Shown here: piece by piece, positions 46,739 through 55,882 of the stretch | How positions within the stretch are numbered: the first letter of the stretch is position 1 | Layout: each line of letters opens with the position of its first letter | Assembly (NCBI GenBank): GCA_963754645.1 | Contig: CAVWGP010000012.1 | Span: forward strand, 1,031,656-1,095,655 | Direction: 5' to 3' | DNA from: CAVWGP01 sp963754645 | Lineage (GTDB): Bacteria; Pseudomonadota; Alphaproteobacteria; Bin65 | DNA: 64,000 nucleotides | Notes under the pieces: generated by a model | The model's input: the letters and a program-made list of their open reading frames with translations, nothing else | Database searches by the model: none | Told to the model about the DNA's origin: nothing | Translations under genes and position numbers: made by a program

Positions 46739-48670
46739 TTGGCAGACAGCAAAACACCGCTACTCGACACGTGCCGCTCGCCGGCCGAATTGCGCAAGCT
46801 CGAGCCCAAGCAGCTCCGCCAGCTCGCCGACGAGTTGCGCCACGAGACCATCGACGCCGTGTCGAAAACCGGCGGCCATCTCGGCGCCGGGCTCGGCGTC
46901 GTCGAGCTCACCGTCGCGATTCACTATTTGTTCGATACGCCCGACGATATTCTGATCTGGGACGTCGGCCACCAGTGCTACCCGCACAAAATCCTCACCG
47001 AGCGGCGCGACCGCATCCGCACCTTGCGCAGCGGCGGCGGACTCGCCGGTTTCACCAAGCGCGCCGAGAGCAAATACGATCCGTTCGGCGCCGCGCACAG
47101 CTCGACCTCGATCTCCTCGGCCCTCGGTTTCGCCGTCTCGCGCGATCTGCAGGGCCGAAAAAACAATGTTGTCGCGGTTATTGGGGACGGCGCCATGTCA
47201 GCCGGGATGGCTTATGAGGCGATGAACAATGCTGGGGCGATGAAGTCGACGCGCCTGGTCGTGATTCTCAACGACAACGACATGTCGATCGCACCGCCGG
47301 TGGGCGCACTCTCGGCTTATCTGTCGCGGCTGATTTCGTCGCGGAGCTACCGCTCGATCCGCCATCTGTCGAAAACCATCACCGAGAAATTCCCGCGCCC
47401 CTTGGCCAAGGCCGCCGAGCGCGCCGAGGAATACGCCCGCGGCTTCCTCACCGGCGGCACGCTGTTCGAGGAGCTCGGCTTCTATTACGTCGGCCCGATC
47501 GACGGGCACAACCTCGACCACCTGATCCCGATCTTGAAGAACGTGCGCGACGATCCCGAGGGCGGGCCGATCCTGGTCCATTGCGTCACGCAAAAGGGCA
47601 AGGGCTACAAGCCGGCCGAGACCTCGGCCGACAAATATCACGGCGTCAACAAATTCGACGTCGTCACCGGCGCGCAGCAGAAGCCCGCGTCCAACGCGCC
47701 GAGCTACACCAAGGTCTTCGCGCAATCGCTGATTGCAGAGGCGCGCAAGGACGCCAAGATCGTCGCCATCACCGCCGCCATGCCGTCGGGCACCGGGCTC
47801 GACCTGTTCGGCAAGGAATTCCCCAAGCGCTGCTTCGATGTCGGCATCGCCGAGCAGCACGCCGTCACCTTCGCCGCCGGCCTCGCCGCCGACGGCATGC
47901 GTCCCTTCGCCGTAATTTACAGCACGTTTTTGCAACGCGGCTATGATCAGGTTGTGCATGACGTCGCTATACAAAAACTGCCGGTGCGCTTCGCGCTCGA
48001 CCGCGCGGGCCTGGTCGGCGCCGACGGGCAGACCCATGCCGGCGCCTTCGACGTGGCCTATCTCGGCTGCCTGCCGGGCTTCGTGCTGATGGCGGCGTCG
48101 GACGAGGCCGAGCTCGTGCACATGGTCGCGACCGCGGCCACGATCGACGACGGTCCCTCGGCCCTGCGCTATCCGCGCGGCGACGGCGTCGGCGTCGAGA
48201 TGCCGTCGGCGGGCGTGCCGCTCGCCATCGGCAAGGGCCGCATCCTGCGCGAGGGCACGGCGATCGCGCTGTTGTGCTACGGCACGCGCCTGCACGAGGC
48301 CTTCAAGGCCGCCGACGAGCTGGCGGCGCGCGGCCTTTCGACCACGGTCGCCGACGCGCGCTTCGCCAAGCCGCTCGACACCGACCTGGTCGATCGCCTG
48401 GCGCGCGAGCACGAGGTGCTGATCACGATCGAGGACGGCTCGATCGGCGGCTTCGGCGCCTTCGTCCTGCACCATTTGGCGCAAGCCGGCGCGCTCGACC
48501 GTGGGTTGAAGATCCGCACCATGACCCTGCCCGACCGCTTCCAGGAGCACGACGCGCCGGCCAAGCAATACGAGGAAGCGGCGCTGAGCGCCAAGCACAT
48601 CGTCGCGCAAGCGCTGCTCGCGCTCGGCGTCGAGGCCAAGCCGGCGGCGATCCGGCCGGTCAGGGCTTAG
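46739..48670 (+). CDS. dxs: 1-deoxy-D-xylulose-5-phosphate synthase
   Basis: A 643-residue thiamine-diphosphate enzyme making DXP from pyruvate and glyceraldehyde 3-phosphate, the first MEP-pathway step. Visible are VGHQCYPHKIL, the ThDP motif VIGDGAMSAGMAYEAMNNAG, the transketolase middle domain FDVGIAEQHAVTFAAG, and the C-terminal domain ending near KPAAIRPVRA. The start is TTG at 46739 with GGGAGA upstream, 13 bases after ispA. The last part of the gene recurs at 49888-50181 beyond a MarR/DUF2269 module. Confidence 0.96.
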   Translation: MADSKTPLLDTCRSPAELRKLEPKQLRQLADELRHETIDAVSKTGGHLGAGLGVVELTVAIHYLFDTPDDILIWDVGHQCYPHKILTERRDRIRTLRSGGGLAGFTKRAESKYDPFGAAHSSTSISSALGFAVSRDLQGRKNNVVAVIGDGAMSAGMAYEAMNNAGAMKSTRLVVILNDNDMSIAPPVGALSAYLSRLISSRSYRSIRHLSKTITEKFPRPLAKAAERAEEYARGFLTGGTLFEELGFYYVGPIDGHNLDHLIPILKNVRDDPEGGPILVHCVTQKGKGYKPAETSADKYHGVNKFDVVTGAQQKPASNAPSYTKVFAQSLIAEARKDAKIVAITAAMPSGTGLDLFGKEFPKRCFDVGIAEQHAVTFAAGLAADGMRPFAVIYSTFLQRGYDQVVHDVAIQKLPVRFALDRAGLVGADGQTHAGAFDVAYLGCLPGFVLMAASDEAELVHMVATAATIDDGPSALRYPRGDGVGVEMPSAGVPLAIGKGRILREGTAIALLCYGTRLHEAFKAADELAARGLSTTVADARFAKPLDTDLVDRLAREHEVLITIEDGSIGGFGAFVLHHLAQAGALDRGLKIRTMTLPDRFQEHDAPAKQYEEAALSAKHIVAQALLALGVEAKPAAIRPVRA

Positions 48671-48682
48671 GGCGGACGCGCG

Positions 48683-49285
48683 TCAACTCGCATTGTCGGT
48701 CGCCGCGCGCCTGGTCGCATCGCCCGCATAGAGGCGCGGCATCGCGACGCTCAACGCGCCCGCGACGCCGAGGGCGGCAGCGAGGCCAACGGCGATATGC
48801 AACCAGGATTCCGGCCTGAGCGCGCCGAGGGCGACGATGAGCAATAGCACCGGCAGATCGAGAAAATGGGTAAAGGTCGGCACGTTCCGCCCGCGCTCGC
48901 GCTCGAGCGCCGGCGTGAAGCGCCCTTCGGCCAGCGCCGCCAGCGTCAATCGGCGAAGCTTCATGAAATAAAGCCGCGTCAGCGTATTGCCTTCGACAAA
49001 TTCGAAGGCGAAGAGCGCGACCATGCCGGCGAGCCACGGCACGTCGAGAAACGCCCAGCCGCCATGGAACGTGGCGATGAGCCAGCCGCCGGAGCCGAGC
49101 AGCAGCGCCGCGCCGGGTACCACGAGCCCATCATAGAAGATCGCAATCGCGCGCGCCGCCTCGGCGAAGACCGCGAGGCTCCGTGCCTGACGCGTCCGGA
49201 GATCGGAGACGAACACGCCGATAAGGCCGGCGGCGATCAGCATCAGGCCGACAAGATGGGCGAATTTGAGGAGCGAATACAGCAT
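48683..49285 (-). CDS. DUF2269-type integral membrane protein
   Basis: A 200-residue protein with four to five hydrophobic helices, starting MLYSLLKFAHLVGLMLIAAG; its layout and length fit the DUF2269 family. Function is unknown. The start at 49285 has AGGTGA upstream and lies 4 bases after the MarR gene stop, so the two form an operon. Its stop is only 12 bases from the dxs stop, convergent. It probably responds to whatever signal the MarR protein senses. Confidence 0.75.
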   Translation of the reverse strand: MLYSLLKFAHLVGLMLIAAGLIGVFVSDLRTRQARSLAVFAEAARAIAIFYDGLVVPGAALLLGSGGWLIATFHGGWAFLDVPWLAGMVALFAFEFVEGNTLTRLYFMKLRRLTLAALAEGRFTPALERERGRNVPTFTHFLDLPVLLLIVALGALRPESWLHIAVGLAAALGVAGALSVAMPRLYAGDATRRAATDNAS

Positions 49286-49289
49286 CGGA

Positions 49290-49751
49290 TCACCTCGCTT
49301 GGTCGCGCGCCAGCCGCTGGCGCAGCTCGGAAAGAAGACGCTCCGCCGCCGCAAGCGCACTTGGCGGTACACCCGCCGCGATACGGCGCGCCCAGGCCGA
49401 TTGAATACGCCCGATCCGGCCGAGCATGCGCCGGCCCCGCGGCGTCACGGTCACGAGCTTGGCGCGCCGATGACGCGGATTGCCGCGGAACGCCACGATC
49501 CCCTCCGCCGCCAGCACGTCGGCGATGCGCTGCACGCTTTGCCGCGTCAAGCCCATCGCGCGCGCGATCCCGGCCGCGGGCAGGGGTGCCGCTTCGATGG
49601 CACCCAGCACCTGCCATCGCGCGCTGGTGAGGCCGGCGGGCGCCGCGAGCCGATCGCCCGCCGCCAAGAGGCGTCCGTTCAGGCGAAAGACTTCAAGCAC
49701 CAGCGCGGTAAACGCGGCGGCCGAGCCGGCGGTTGGGGTCTTGGCTGACAT
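49290..49751 (-). CDS. MarR-family transcriptional regulator
   Basis: A 153-residue winged-helix repressor: LTSARWQVLGAIEAAPLPAA, recognition region MGLTRQSVQRIADVLAAEGI, and wing NPRHRRAKLVTVTPRGRRML. It probably controls itself and the downstream DUF2269 gene through the dyad at 49751-49808. The ATG lies at the edge of that dyad, predicting a leaderless or very short 5' end. The ligand is unknown. Confidence 0.88.
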   Translation of the reverse strand: MSAKTPTAGSAAAFTALVLEVFRLNGRLLAAGDRLAAPAGLTSARWQVLGAIEAAPLPAAGIARAMGLTRQSVQRIADVLAAEGIVAFRGNPRHRRAKLVTVTPRGRRMLGRIGRIQSAWARRIAAGVPPSALAAAERLLSELRQRLARDQAR

Positions 49752-49808
49752 GACAGCATACTGACAAATGGCATCGTGGCCGTCAAGCTGTTTGACAGTA
49801 TGCTGTCA
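49751..49808. promoter_or_regulatory. MarR operator: inverted pair of TGACAGCATACTG
   Basis: TGACAGCATACTGACAAA (49751-49768) faces TTTGACAGTATGCTGTCA (49791-49808), an almost perfect inverted repeat of 17-18 bases. A minus-strand TTGACG lies between the arms, and the expected -10 falls on the left arm at about 49760-49765. Repressor binding would block the promoter. Confidence 0.75.
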
Positions 49809-49887
49809 CTTCGCCGCCCGTTGCATCGCCCGAGATTCCGTGCGGCCGATCCGCGCCCATGCGCGACGGCGCGGCCGGGCGCCGGGC

Positions 49888-50181
49888 GTGCCGCTCGCCA
49901 TCGGCAAGGGCCGCATCCTGCGCGAGGGCACGCGCCTGCACGAGGACGGCGCGATCGGCGGCTTCGGCGCCTTCGTCCTGCACCATCTGGCGCAAGCCGG
50001 CGCGCTCGACCGTGGGTTGAAAATCCGCACCATGACCCTGCCCGACCGCTTCCCGGAGCACGACGCGCCGGCGAAGCAATACGAGGAAGCGGCGCTGAGC
50101 GCCAAGCACATCGTGGCCCAGGCGCTGCTCGCGCTCGGCGTCGAGGCCAAGCCGGCGGCGATCAGGCCGGTGAGGGCTTAG
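49888..50181 (+). pseudogene. Duplicated 3' end of dxs with internal deletions
   Basis: It matches dxs from GVPLAIGKGRILREGT to the stop and about 9 bases beyond, at roughly 95 percent identity. Two internal deletions have occurred between short direct repeats: one at GGCACG, another at GAGG joining LHE to DGAIGGFGAF. The remainder is still in frame and ends VRA with TAG. It has no start and lacks the catalytic domains. Confidence 0.9.
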
Positions 50182-50275
50182 GGCGGGGCGGCAATCCGGC
50201 GCCGGCTTCATCGGCCGTCGGCGCGGGCGACGAAGCGCTGTTACCGAAACCGGCCGGCGCGCTCAGTTGCCGGGG

Positions 50276-50486
50276 TCAGGCGGCGGACAGTTCCGTTTCC
50301 AGCGGCTTCTCTTTGTTATAACGGCTGACACCGAGAATGCTGAAGCCGATCACGTTCCCTTGGGCATCGACACGTTCCATGACGTCGTCGTGCGCGGTTT
50401 CTTTTTTTGAAGCCTGCATCGTCGGAGAAACGGACTTCCAGGAAATCGGCTTCGGCGTCGAACCGCAGTTTTATTTTGCCGGCCAT
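50276..50486 (-). CDS. DUF2283-family small protein (antitoxin-like), one frameshift
   Basis: The start MAGKIKLRFDAEADFLEVRF and the end VDAQGNVIGFSILGVSRYNK (then EKPLETELSAA) fit a DUF2283 protein of about 70 residues. The frame breaks in a run of seven T/A at 50402-50410. GGAG lies 8 bases before the ATG. DUF2283 genes often follow small toxin genes such as DUF4258. A matching truncated frame overlaps its start. Confidence 0.68.
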
Positions 50487-50546
50487 AGGTTTTCTCCGTC
50501 CTTGGGTTTGTCGGTCAGGTAGGCTGTGACGACCAACGCGTCATTG
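50471..50546 (-). pseudogene. 5'-truncated toxin-like remnant upstream of DUF2283
   Basis: The frame NDALVVTAYLTDKPKDGENL, then WPAK and stop at 50471, resembles the last strand and tail of DUF4258-type toxins and overlaps the DUF2283 ATG. Upstream there is no continuation, so only the last 24 codons survive. Confidence 0.42.
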
Positions 50547-50673
50547 TCCGCTTATTCGACCACTTAGCACAGAAATTTTGCAGCCTATCAGAGTCCTCGC
50601 GTGAACATCGTAAGTCAGCCGCGCCGGCGGATCGGCGAGCGCGGCGACCGCCCCGCGGCCCTGCGCCGCCGCT

Positions 50674-51665
50674 TCACGGCCTCCACTCCAGCGTGCTTTC
50701 GGCAAACAAGTCCGCCGGCGTGAACAATCGCGCGGCGAGGCCCTGCTCGTGCGACCAGCGCGCCTGGGTTTCGATCATATGCCGGTTCTTTTCGATGCCG
50801 TAGGGCCAATAGTCCGGCCCCATCAGGTCGATCGTCGCGCGCGCCTCGGCAACGAGCCAGGGCAAGGTGACTTTGAGCGCATCGAGATCGAGCAGGCGCG
50901 GCAGGCACGCCGCCTTGGCCGCTTCGAAGGCACGGCACGCGGCGAGCGGCAGCCAGGGGTGGCGCTCGATCAGCGATCTGCGGATGCCGACCAGATGCAT
51001 CGCGGGAAACAATTTCGTGCGCCGGTACCAGTCCTGCTCGGCGGCGCGGAAATCGCCGAACAGGCGGCCGATGTGTTTCGTGCCGTCCCACAGCACTTGC
51101 GGATCGCGATAGGACACGATGGCGTCGATGCGGCCCGCCGCCAGCTCGGCGCCGAGATGCCGGTCGGCGACGAGGTATTCGATCTCGACGCCGGGCGGGT
51201 TCGGCTTGGCGACGTAGCTGAAATCCTCCGGTCTATCGACGCCGCCGACGCGCCATGTAATTCGCCGGGTGCGATGCCGTATTCGTCTTGCAGCATGCCG
51301 CGCACCGCGAGGCCGCGCGTGAAGTGATAGCTCGGCACGCCGACCAGGCGCCCCTTCAAATCGGCCGGCGCGCGAATGCCCCGATCGGTCCGCACATAGA
51401 TCGAGCCGTGCGGAAAGACGCGCGACAGAAACACCGGAATGGCGCGATAGGGAAAATCGCCCTGCGACAGCGCCAGCATGTAGGTGCTGAACGACATTTC
51501 GGCGATGTCGAATTCATGGTTGCGGAACAGGCGCTGGAAGGTCGAGCCGGGATCGAGCGTGACATAGTCGAGCGCGCCGGCGCCCTCGATGCCGATGGCG
51601 CCGTGCTTCAACGACTGAATGCGGTCGTAATCGTCGCTGACGATCGAGAGACGGAGCCCGGCCAC
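50674..51665 (-). CDS. 4,5-dihydroxyphthalate decarboxylase-like/ABC substrate-binding protein, one frameshift
   Basis: About 330 residues of the periplasmic-binding fold used by 4,5-dihydroxyphthalate decarboxylase-like proteins: LSIVSDDYDRIQSLKHG, FDIAEMSFSTYMLALSQGD, GRLVGVPSYHFTRGLAVRG, then after a shift near 51250 VGGVDRPEDFSYVAKPNPPG and AIVSYRDPQVLWDGT. There is no signal peptide in this reading. The start is GTG at 51665, 4 bases after the permease stop. It probably binds or processes the compound imported by the adjacent ABC system. Confidence 0.78.
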
Positions 51666-51669
51666 GGCG

Positions 51670-52437
51670 TCACGCGCCGGTGACGCGCAAATCCTGCGCC
51701 CACGGCACCAGGAGCCGCTGCGCCAGGCGCACGATCTGGAACAGCACGATGCCCATCGCCGCCAGCAGGACGACGGCGGCGAACACCAGCTTGGTGTCGA
51801 GATTGGTGTTGGCCGAGAAGATCAGGTAGCCCAGGCCCTCGGTCGCGGCGACGAACTCGCCGACGACCGAGCCGATCACCGAGAGCGCGATGGAAATGCG
51901 CATGCCGGTGAAAATATGCGGCAGCGCGTTGGGCAGGCGGATCTTGGTGAAAATCTTCCAGCGCGAGGCGTTGAGGCCGCGCACCAGATCGATCAACTCC
52001 TCGTTGACGCGCAGCAGCCCGGCCGTCGTGTTCACGACGATGGGGAAAAACGCGATCATGAACACCACGATCAGGCGCGCCGCCTCGCCCGGGCCGAACC
52101 AGATCACCAGGATCGGCGCGATCGCGATGGTCGGCACGGTTTGCGACATGACCAGGAGCGGCAGCACGGTGCGCGACAGGACGCGCGAATGCGCGGTGGC
52201 GGCGGCGAGGAAAATCCCGCCCGCGGTGGCGGCGGCAAAGCCGATCACGACCTCGCGCAAGGTCGCCAGCGTATGCAGCAGCAGGCGGTCGGGAATTTCC
52301 GCGATTTTGCCGACGATATCGAGCGGCGAGGGCAGCAGGAAAGCCTGCACCTTGAACAGGTCGCAGGCGAGCTGCCATGCGGCCAGCAGTCCGACGAAAA
52401 AAAGCCCGGGCAGCAGGCGGTCGAAAGCCTTCCGCAT
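51670..52437 (-). CDS. ABC transporter permease (SsuC/TauC/ThiX type)
   Basis: A 255-residue inner-membrane permease with about six helices and the BPD_transp_1 coupling motif region (GLNASRWKIFTKIRLPNALP). The class imports sulfonates, taurine, nitrate or pyrimidine precursors. It lies between two binding-protein genes on the same strand; the ATPase is on the opposite strand at 53638. The start at 52437 is the only ATG before TM1. Confidence 0.9.
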   Translation of the reverse strand: MRKAFDRLLPGLFFVGLLAAWQLACDLFKVQAFLLPSPLDIVGKIAEIPDRLLLHTLATLREVVIGFAAATAGGIFLAAATAHSRVLSRTVLPLLVMSQTVPTIAIAPILVIWFGPGEAARLIVVFMIAFFPIVVNTTAGLLRVNEELIDLVRGLNASRWKIFTKIRLPNALPHIFTGMRISIALSVIGSVVGEFVAATEGLGYLIFSANTNLDTKLVFAAVVLLAAMGIVLFQIVRLAQRLLVPWAQDLRVTGA

Positions 52438-52511
52438 CGGGCGCTAGGTGCCGCGGAGCGCGCGCGTGAACGCGCGCGAAATCGCGGCCGCGAGCGCGCC
52501 CCGCCCGCCTT

Positions 52512-53493
52512 CTATTTGATGAATTTGTTGGTCCACAGCTTGTCGTCCGGGACCGCTGCCTTCTGCCCGCCATACTCGACCTGCAGGCGCTGGGTCGTGT
52601 TCCATTTTTCCTTGGTCATGACGCCGTAGCCCGCCTGGCGCGCCTCGGCCGTGTCCATCAGCTCAAGCGCGAGGGTGAGCTGTTCTTTCAACAGCGCCTT
52701 CGGCGTTTCGGTGTGCTTGGCGGCGTAGCCGGCGGAACTCGTCGACGTTCTTGTAGGCGTATTCGAGGCCGCGCAGCGACGTTTTGACGAAGGCTTCGAC
52801 CGCTTTCGGATTCTTCGCCAGGAAATCGTTGTTCACCGCGATGCCGTTGGCGTAGGTCTTGATGCCGAAGCTGGCGAGATGCAGCCAAACCACGGGCTTG
52901 TTTTTCGATTCGGTGCGCGCCGCAAGATATTCGCCGAAATAATAGCCGATCGTGGCATCGACCTTGCCGGTCAGGAAGCTCGGCACCATGGCGCCGAAAT
53001 TGTAGGTCACGGTTTTCACCTTGCCCATGTCGACATTCGACAGCTTGGCGAAAGCCGGCAGCATGATGGCCGTGGCGCCGAAGGGGGCCACCGCCAAGGT
53101 TTTGCCCTCGAGATCCTTCGGCGTCTTCACCGGCTTGTCGGCGAAACTGATGATGCCCGACGGCGTGTCGTGGACGAAGGCGGCGACGGCGGTCAGCGGC
53201 ACGCCCTCGGACACGGCCTTGGCCAGCGCGCCGAAATCGGGGAAGCCGAACTCGGCGTTTCCGGTGCCCGCCGTCTTGATCGAATCCGCCGTGCCCTTGC
53301 CCGGCGAAATCGTGACATCGAGGCCCGCTTCCTTGTACCAGCCCTTCTCCTTCGCGACATAGAACGGCGAGTGATAGCCGTTGACCAGGAAATCGAGATA
53401 CATCGTGACCTTGGTTTGCGCGGCGAGCGGCGCCGCCCAGATCAGCGTGGCGCCCGTCGCCAGCAGCAAACTGCGTCCGAACTTGCGTGTCAT
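52512..53493 (-). CDS. ABC substrate-binding protein (NMT1/THI5-like), one frameshift
   Basis: A secreted binding protein of about 327 residues with a signal peptide (LLLATGATLIWAAPLAAQ). The NMT1/THI5-like core starts VTMYLDFLVNGYHSPFYVAK and has SPGKGTADSIKTAGTGNAEF. Near 52735 one base is lost; the corrected frame reads GYAAKHTETPKALLKEQLTL and ends DKLWTNKFIK with TAG at 52512. Relatives bind thiamine precursors, riboflavin or N-heterocycles. It is divergent from the ATPase gene. Confidence 0.85.
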
Positions 53494-53637
53494 GTCGGTC
53501 CCCCTCAGTCATGGAAACTGCGCGCGCCCAGGCGGCGAGACGCGCCTGCAAAAAACTGTTGCGGATGCCGGCCGCCTTGTCGATTGTCAGTCTTACATGC
53601 AAGACGAAGCTTCGCAAGCAAGGCGCCGGGCCATCCC

Positions 53638-54447
53638 ATGAGCTCCCAGCCGAACCTCCAAAGCGAGCGCGCGCCGGCGACGGCGCCGCGCCATCATCTG
53701 GAATTCATCGGCCTGAAAAAAATCTACGACACGCGCGACGGCGCGCTGAACGCGCTCGACGGCATCGATTTCGCGGTGCGCAAGGGCGAGTTCGTTTCGA
53801 TCGTCGGCCCCTCGGGCTGCGGCAAGAGCACGCTGCTCAAGATCATCCTCGGCGTCGTGCCCTATTCCGGCGGCGACGTGCGCCTGGCCGGCAAGCCGGT
53901 CGCGGGCCCGCAACTCGGCGCCGGCATGGTGTTCCAAACCGCGGCGCTGCCGCCGTGGCGGCGCATTCTCGACAACGTGCTGCTGCCGATCGAGGTGCTC
54001 GATCTGCCGCGCCGCGACTATGTCGAAAAGGCGCGCGCGCTTTTGGCCATGGTCGGGCTGCAGGGTTTCGAGCGCAAGCTGCCCAACGAGCTTTCGGGCG
54101 GCATGCAGCAGCGGGTTTCGATCTGCCGCGCGCTGATCCACGATCCCGGCCTATTGCTGATGGACGAGCCCTTCGGCGCGCTCGACGCCCTGACCCGCGA
54201 AGTGATGCAGTCCGAGCTGCTGCGCATCTGGGCCGAAACGCACAAGACCGTCGTCTTCGTCACGCACTCGATCGACGAGGCCGTGCTGCTGTCGGATCGC
54301 GTCATCGTGCTCTCGGCGCGTCCGGCGAAGGTGGTCGAGGATCTGCGCATCGACTTGGCGCGGCCGCGCAATTCCGCCGCCCGCATGCTGCCGCGCTTCC
54401 AGGAACACGCCCAGCATTTGCGCGGCCTGCTCGGCGTCGGCGCTTGA
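53638..54447 (+). CDS. ABC transporter ATP-binding protein (SsuB/TauB type)
   Basis: A 269-residue ATPase: Walker A GPSGCGKSTLLK, Q-loop VFQTAALPPW, signature LSGGMQQRVSICRALI, Walker B LLLMDEPFGALD and switch His VTHSID. It should power the permease at 51670. The ATG at 53638 begins MSSQPNLQSER. An intergenic stretch of 145 bases separates it from the divergent binding-protein gene, so a shared control region is likely. Confidence 0.93.
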   Translation: MSSQPNLQSERAPATAPRHHLEFIGLKKIYDTRDGALNALDGIDFAVRKGEFVSIVGPSGCGKSTLLKIILGVVPYSGGDVRLAGKPVAGPQLGAGMVFQTAALPPWRRILDNVLLPIEVLDLPRRDYVEKARALLAMVGLQGFERKLPNELSGGMQQRVSICRALIHDPGLLLMDEPFGALDALTREVMQSELLRIWAETHKTVVFVTHSIDEAVLLSDRVIVLSARPAKVVEDLRIDLARPRNSAARMLPRFQEHAQHLRGLLGVGA

Positions 54448-54473
54448 ACGGCAACGATGCGGAGGGGATCGCC

Positions 54474-55856
54474 ATGGCCAGCCTGATCGTCGCCAACGGC
54501 TATGTCGTCACCATGGACGGCAAGCGGCAGATTTTCTCCGACGGCGCCGTGGCCGTGGAGGGACGCGACATCGTCGCCGTCGGCCGCACCGCGGACGTGC
54601 TGGCGAAGCACCGCGCCGACACGGTGATCGACGCCGGCGGCAAGCTCGTCATGCCCGGCCTGATCGACGGCCACAATCACGCCTTTCAATTCCTGTCGAA
54701 AGGCATCGGCGACGACGTCGATATCATGACCTGGCTCTACAAGCGGGTTTATCCCTACGAGACCCATGTCCGCGCCGAGGAAGCCTACACCGGCGCGCTC
54801 GGCAATTACGTGCAGATGATCAAATCGGGCACGACGTGTTTCAACGAGCCGGGCGGCTACCACACCGACGCGCTGGCCCGGGCCGCGACCGATGTGGGCA
54901 TTCGCGGCATCCTCAACCGCTCGACGCGCGACATCGCCGACCAGGGCGCGCCCCTGCCTGAAAAGCTGTTCGAGACCCTCGACACCAATCTACGCGAGGG
55001 CGAGGCCGCGGTGAGCAAATGGAACGGCGCCGCCGACGGCCGCCTGCGCTGCTGGTTCAGCCTGCGCTACGTGTTCAACGTCAGCGACGAGCTGTGCCGC
55101 GCGATCAAGACGCTGGCCGACAAATACAAGGTCGGCATTCACGCCCACGCGGCGGCGGTGGCCGGCGAGAACGAGGGTATTCAGGAACGCTTCGGCAAGC
55201 GCTCGCTCGAACGCTTCTACGATCTCGGGCTGTTCGGGCCGAACCTCTATCTCGTTCACATGGGCTATCCGAACGAACGCGAAATCGATTGGCTGAAGCG
55301 GCACGACGTGAAGATCGCGCATTGCCCCTCGGCCTCGATGCACGGCGCCTACGGCGTCGTCGGCCAGCGCATGATGAAGCAGATGATCGACCGCGGCTTG
55401 ACGATATCGCTCGGCACCGATTCGGCGACGGCGGGCCGCTTCCTCGACATGATCCGCGTCATGTATCTCGCGGCCTGCGCGCATCGCGATCAATTCGCCG
55501 ACGCGACCATCATGGGCGCCTACAAGGCGCTCGAAATGGCGACGATCGACGGCGCGCGCGCCTGCCTGTGGGACGACCAGATCGGCTCGCTCCAAGCCGG
55601 CAAGCGCGCCGATCTCGTCGTCGTCGACATGAGCGACCTATGCTGGCACCCCAATCTCGATCCGGTGCGCAGCATGGTCTATGCCGCCGACGGCACGCAT
55701 GTGCAGACCGTCGTCATCGACGGCAAGATCGTCATGCGCGACCGCGAAATCCTGACGGTGGACGAGGCGAAGGTGACGCGCGACGTGATCGCGGCCGGCA
55801 AGGCCTGGATCGGACGCGCCGGCATGCGGCTCGATATTCCATGGCCGGTGCGTTAG
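54474..55856 (+). CDS. Amidohydrolase, TRZ/ATZ family
   Basis: A 460-residue metal-dependent hydrolase or deaminase. Metal ligands are in LIDGHNHAF (HxH), HAHAAAVAGE (His with the downstream Glu), LYLVHMGYP with KIAHCPSASM (His), and LGTDSATA (Asp). GGAGGGG precedes the ATG by 6 bases. The family deaminates or dechlorinates N-heterocycles and nucleoside analogues. Downstream of an ABC ATPase and upstream of an M20 protein, it probably acts on the imported compound. Confidence 0.88.
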   Translation: MASLIVANGYVVTMDGKRQIFSDGAVAVEGRDIVAVGRTADVLAKHRADTVIDAGGKLVMPGLIDGHNHAFQFLSKGIGDDVDIMTWLYKRVYPYETHVRAEEAYTGALGNYVQMIKSGTTCFNEPGGYHTDALARAATDVGIRGILNRSTRDIADQGAPLPEKLFETLDTNLREGEAAVSKWNGAADGRLRCWFSLRYVFNVSDELCRAIKTLADKYKVGIHAHAAAVAGENEGIQERFGKRSLERFYDLGLFGPNLYLVHMGYPNEREIDWLKRHDVKIAHCPSASMHGAYGVVGQRMMKQMIDRGLTISLGTDSATAGRFLDMIRVMYLAACAHRDQFADATIMGAYKALEMATIDGARACLWDDQIGSLQAGKRADLVVVDMSDLCWHPNLDPVRSMVYAADGTHVQTVVIDGKIVMRDREILTVDEAKVTRDVIAAGKAWIGRAGMRLDIPWPVR

Positions 55857-55882
55857 CCTCGCTCGACAAGGGGAGAATTGCG

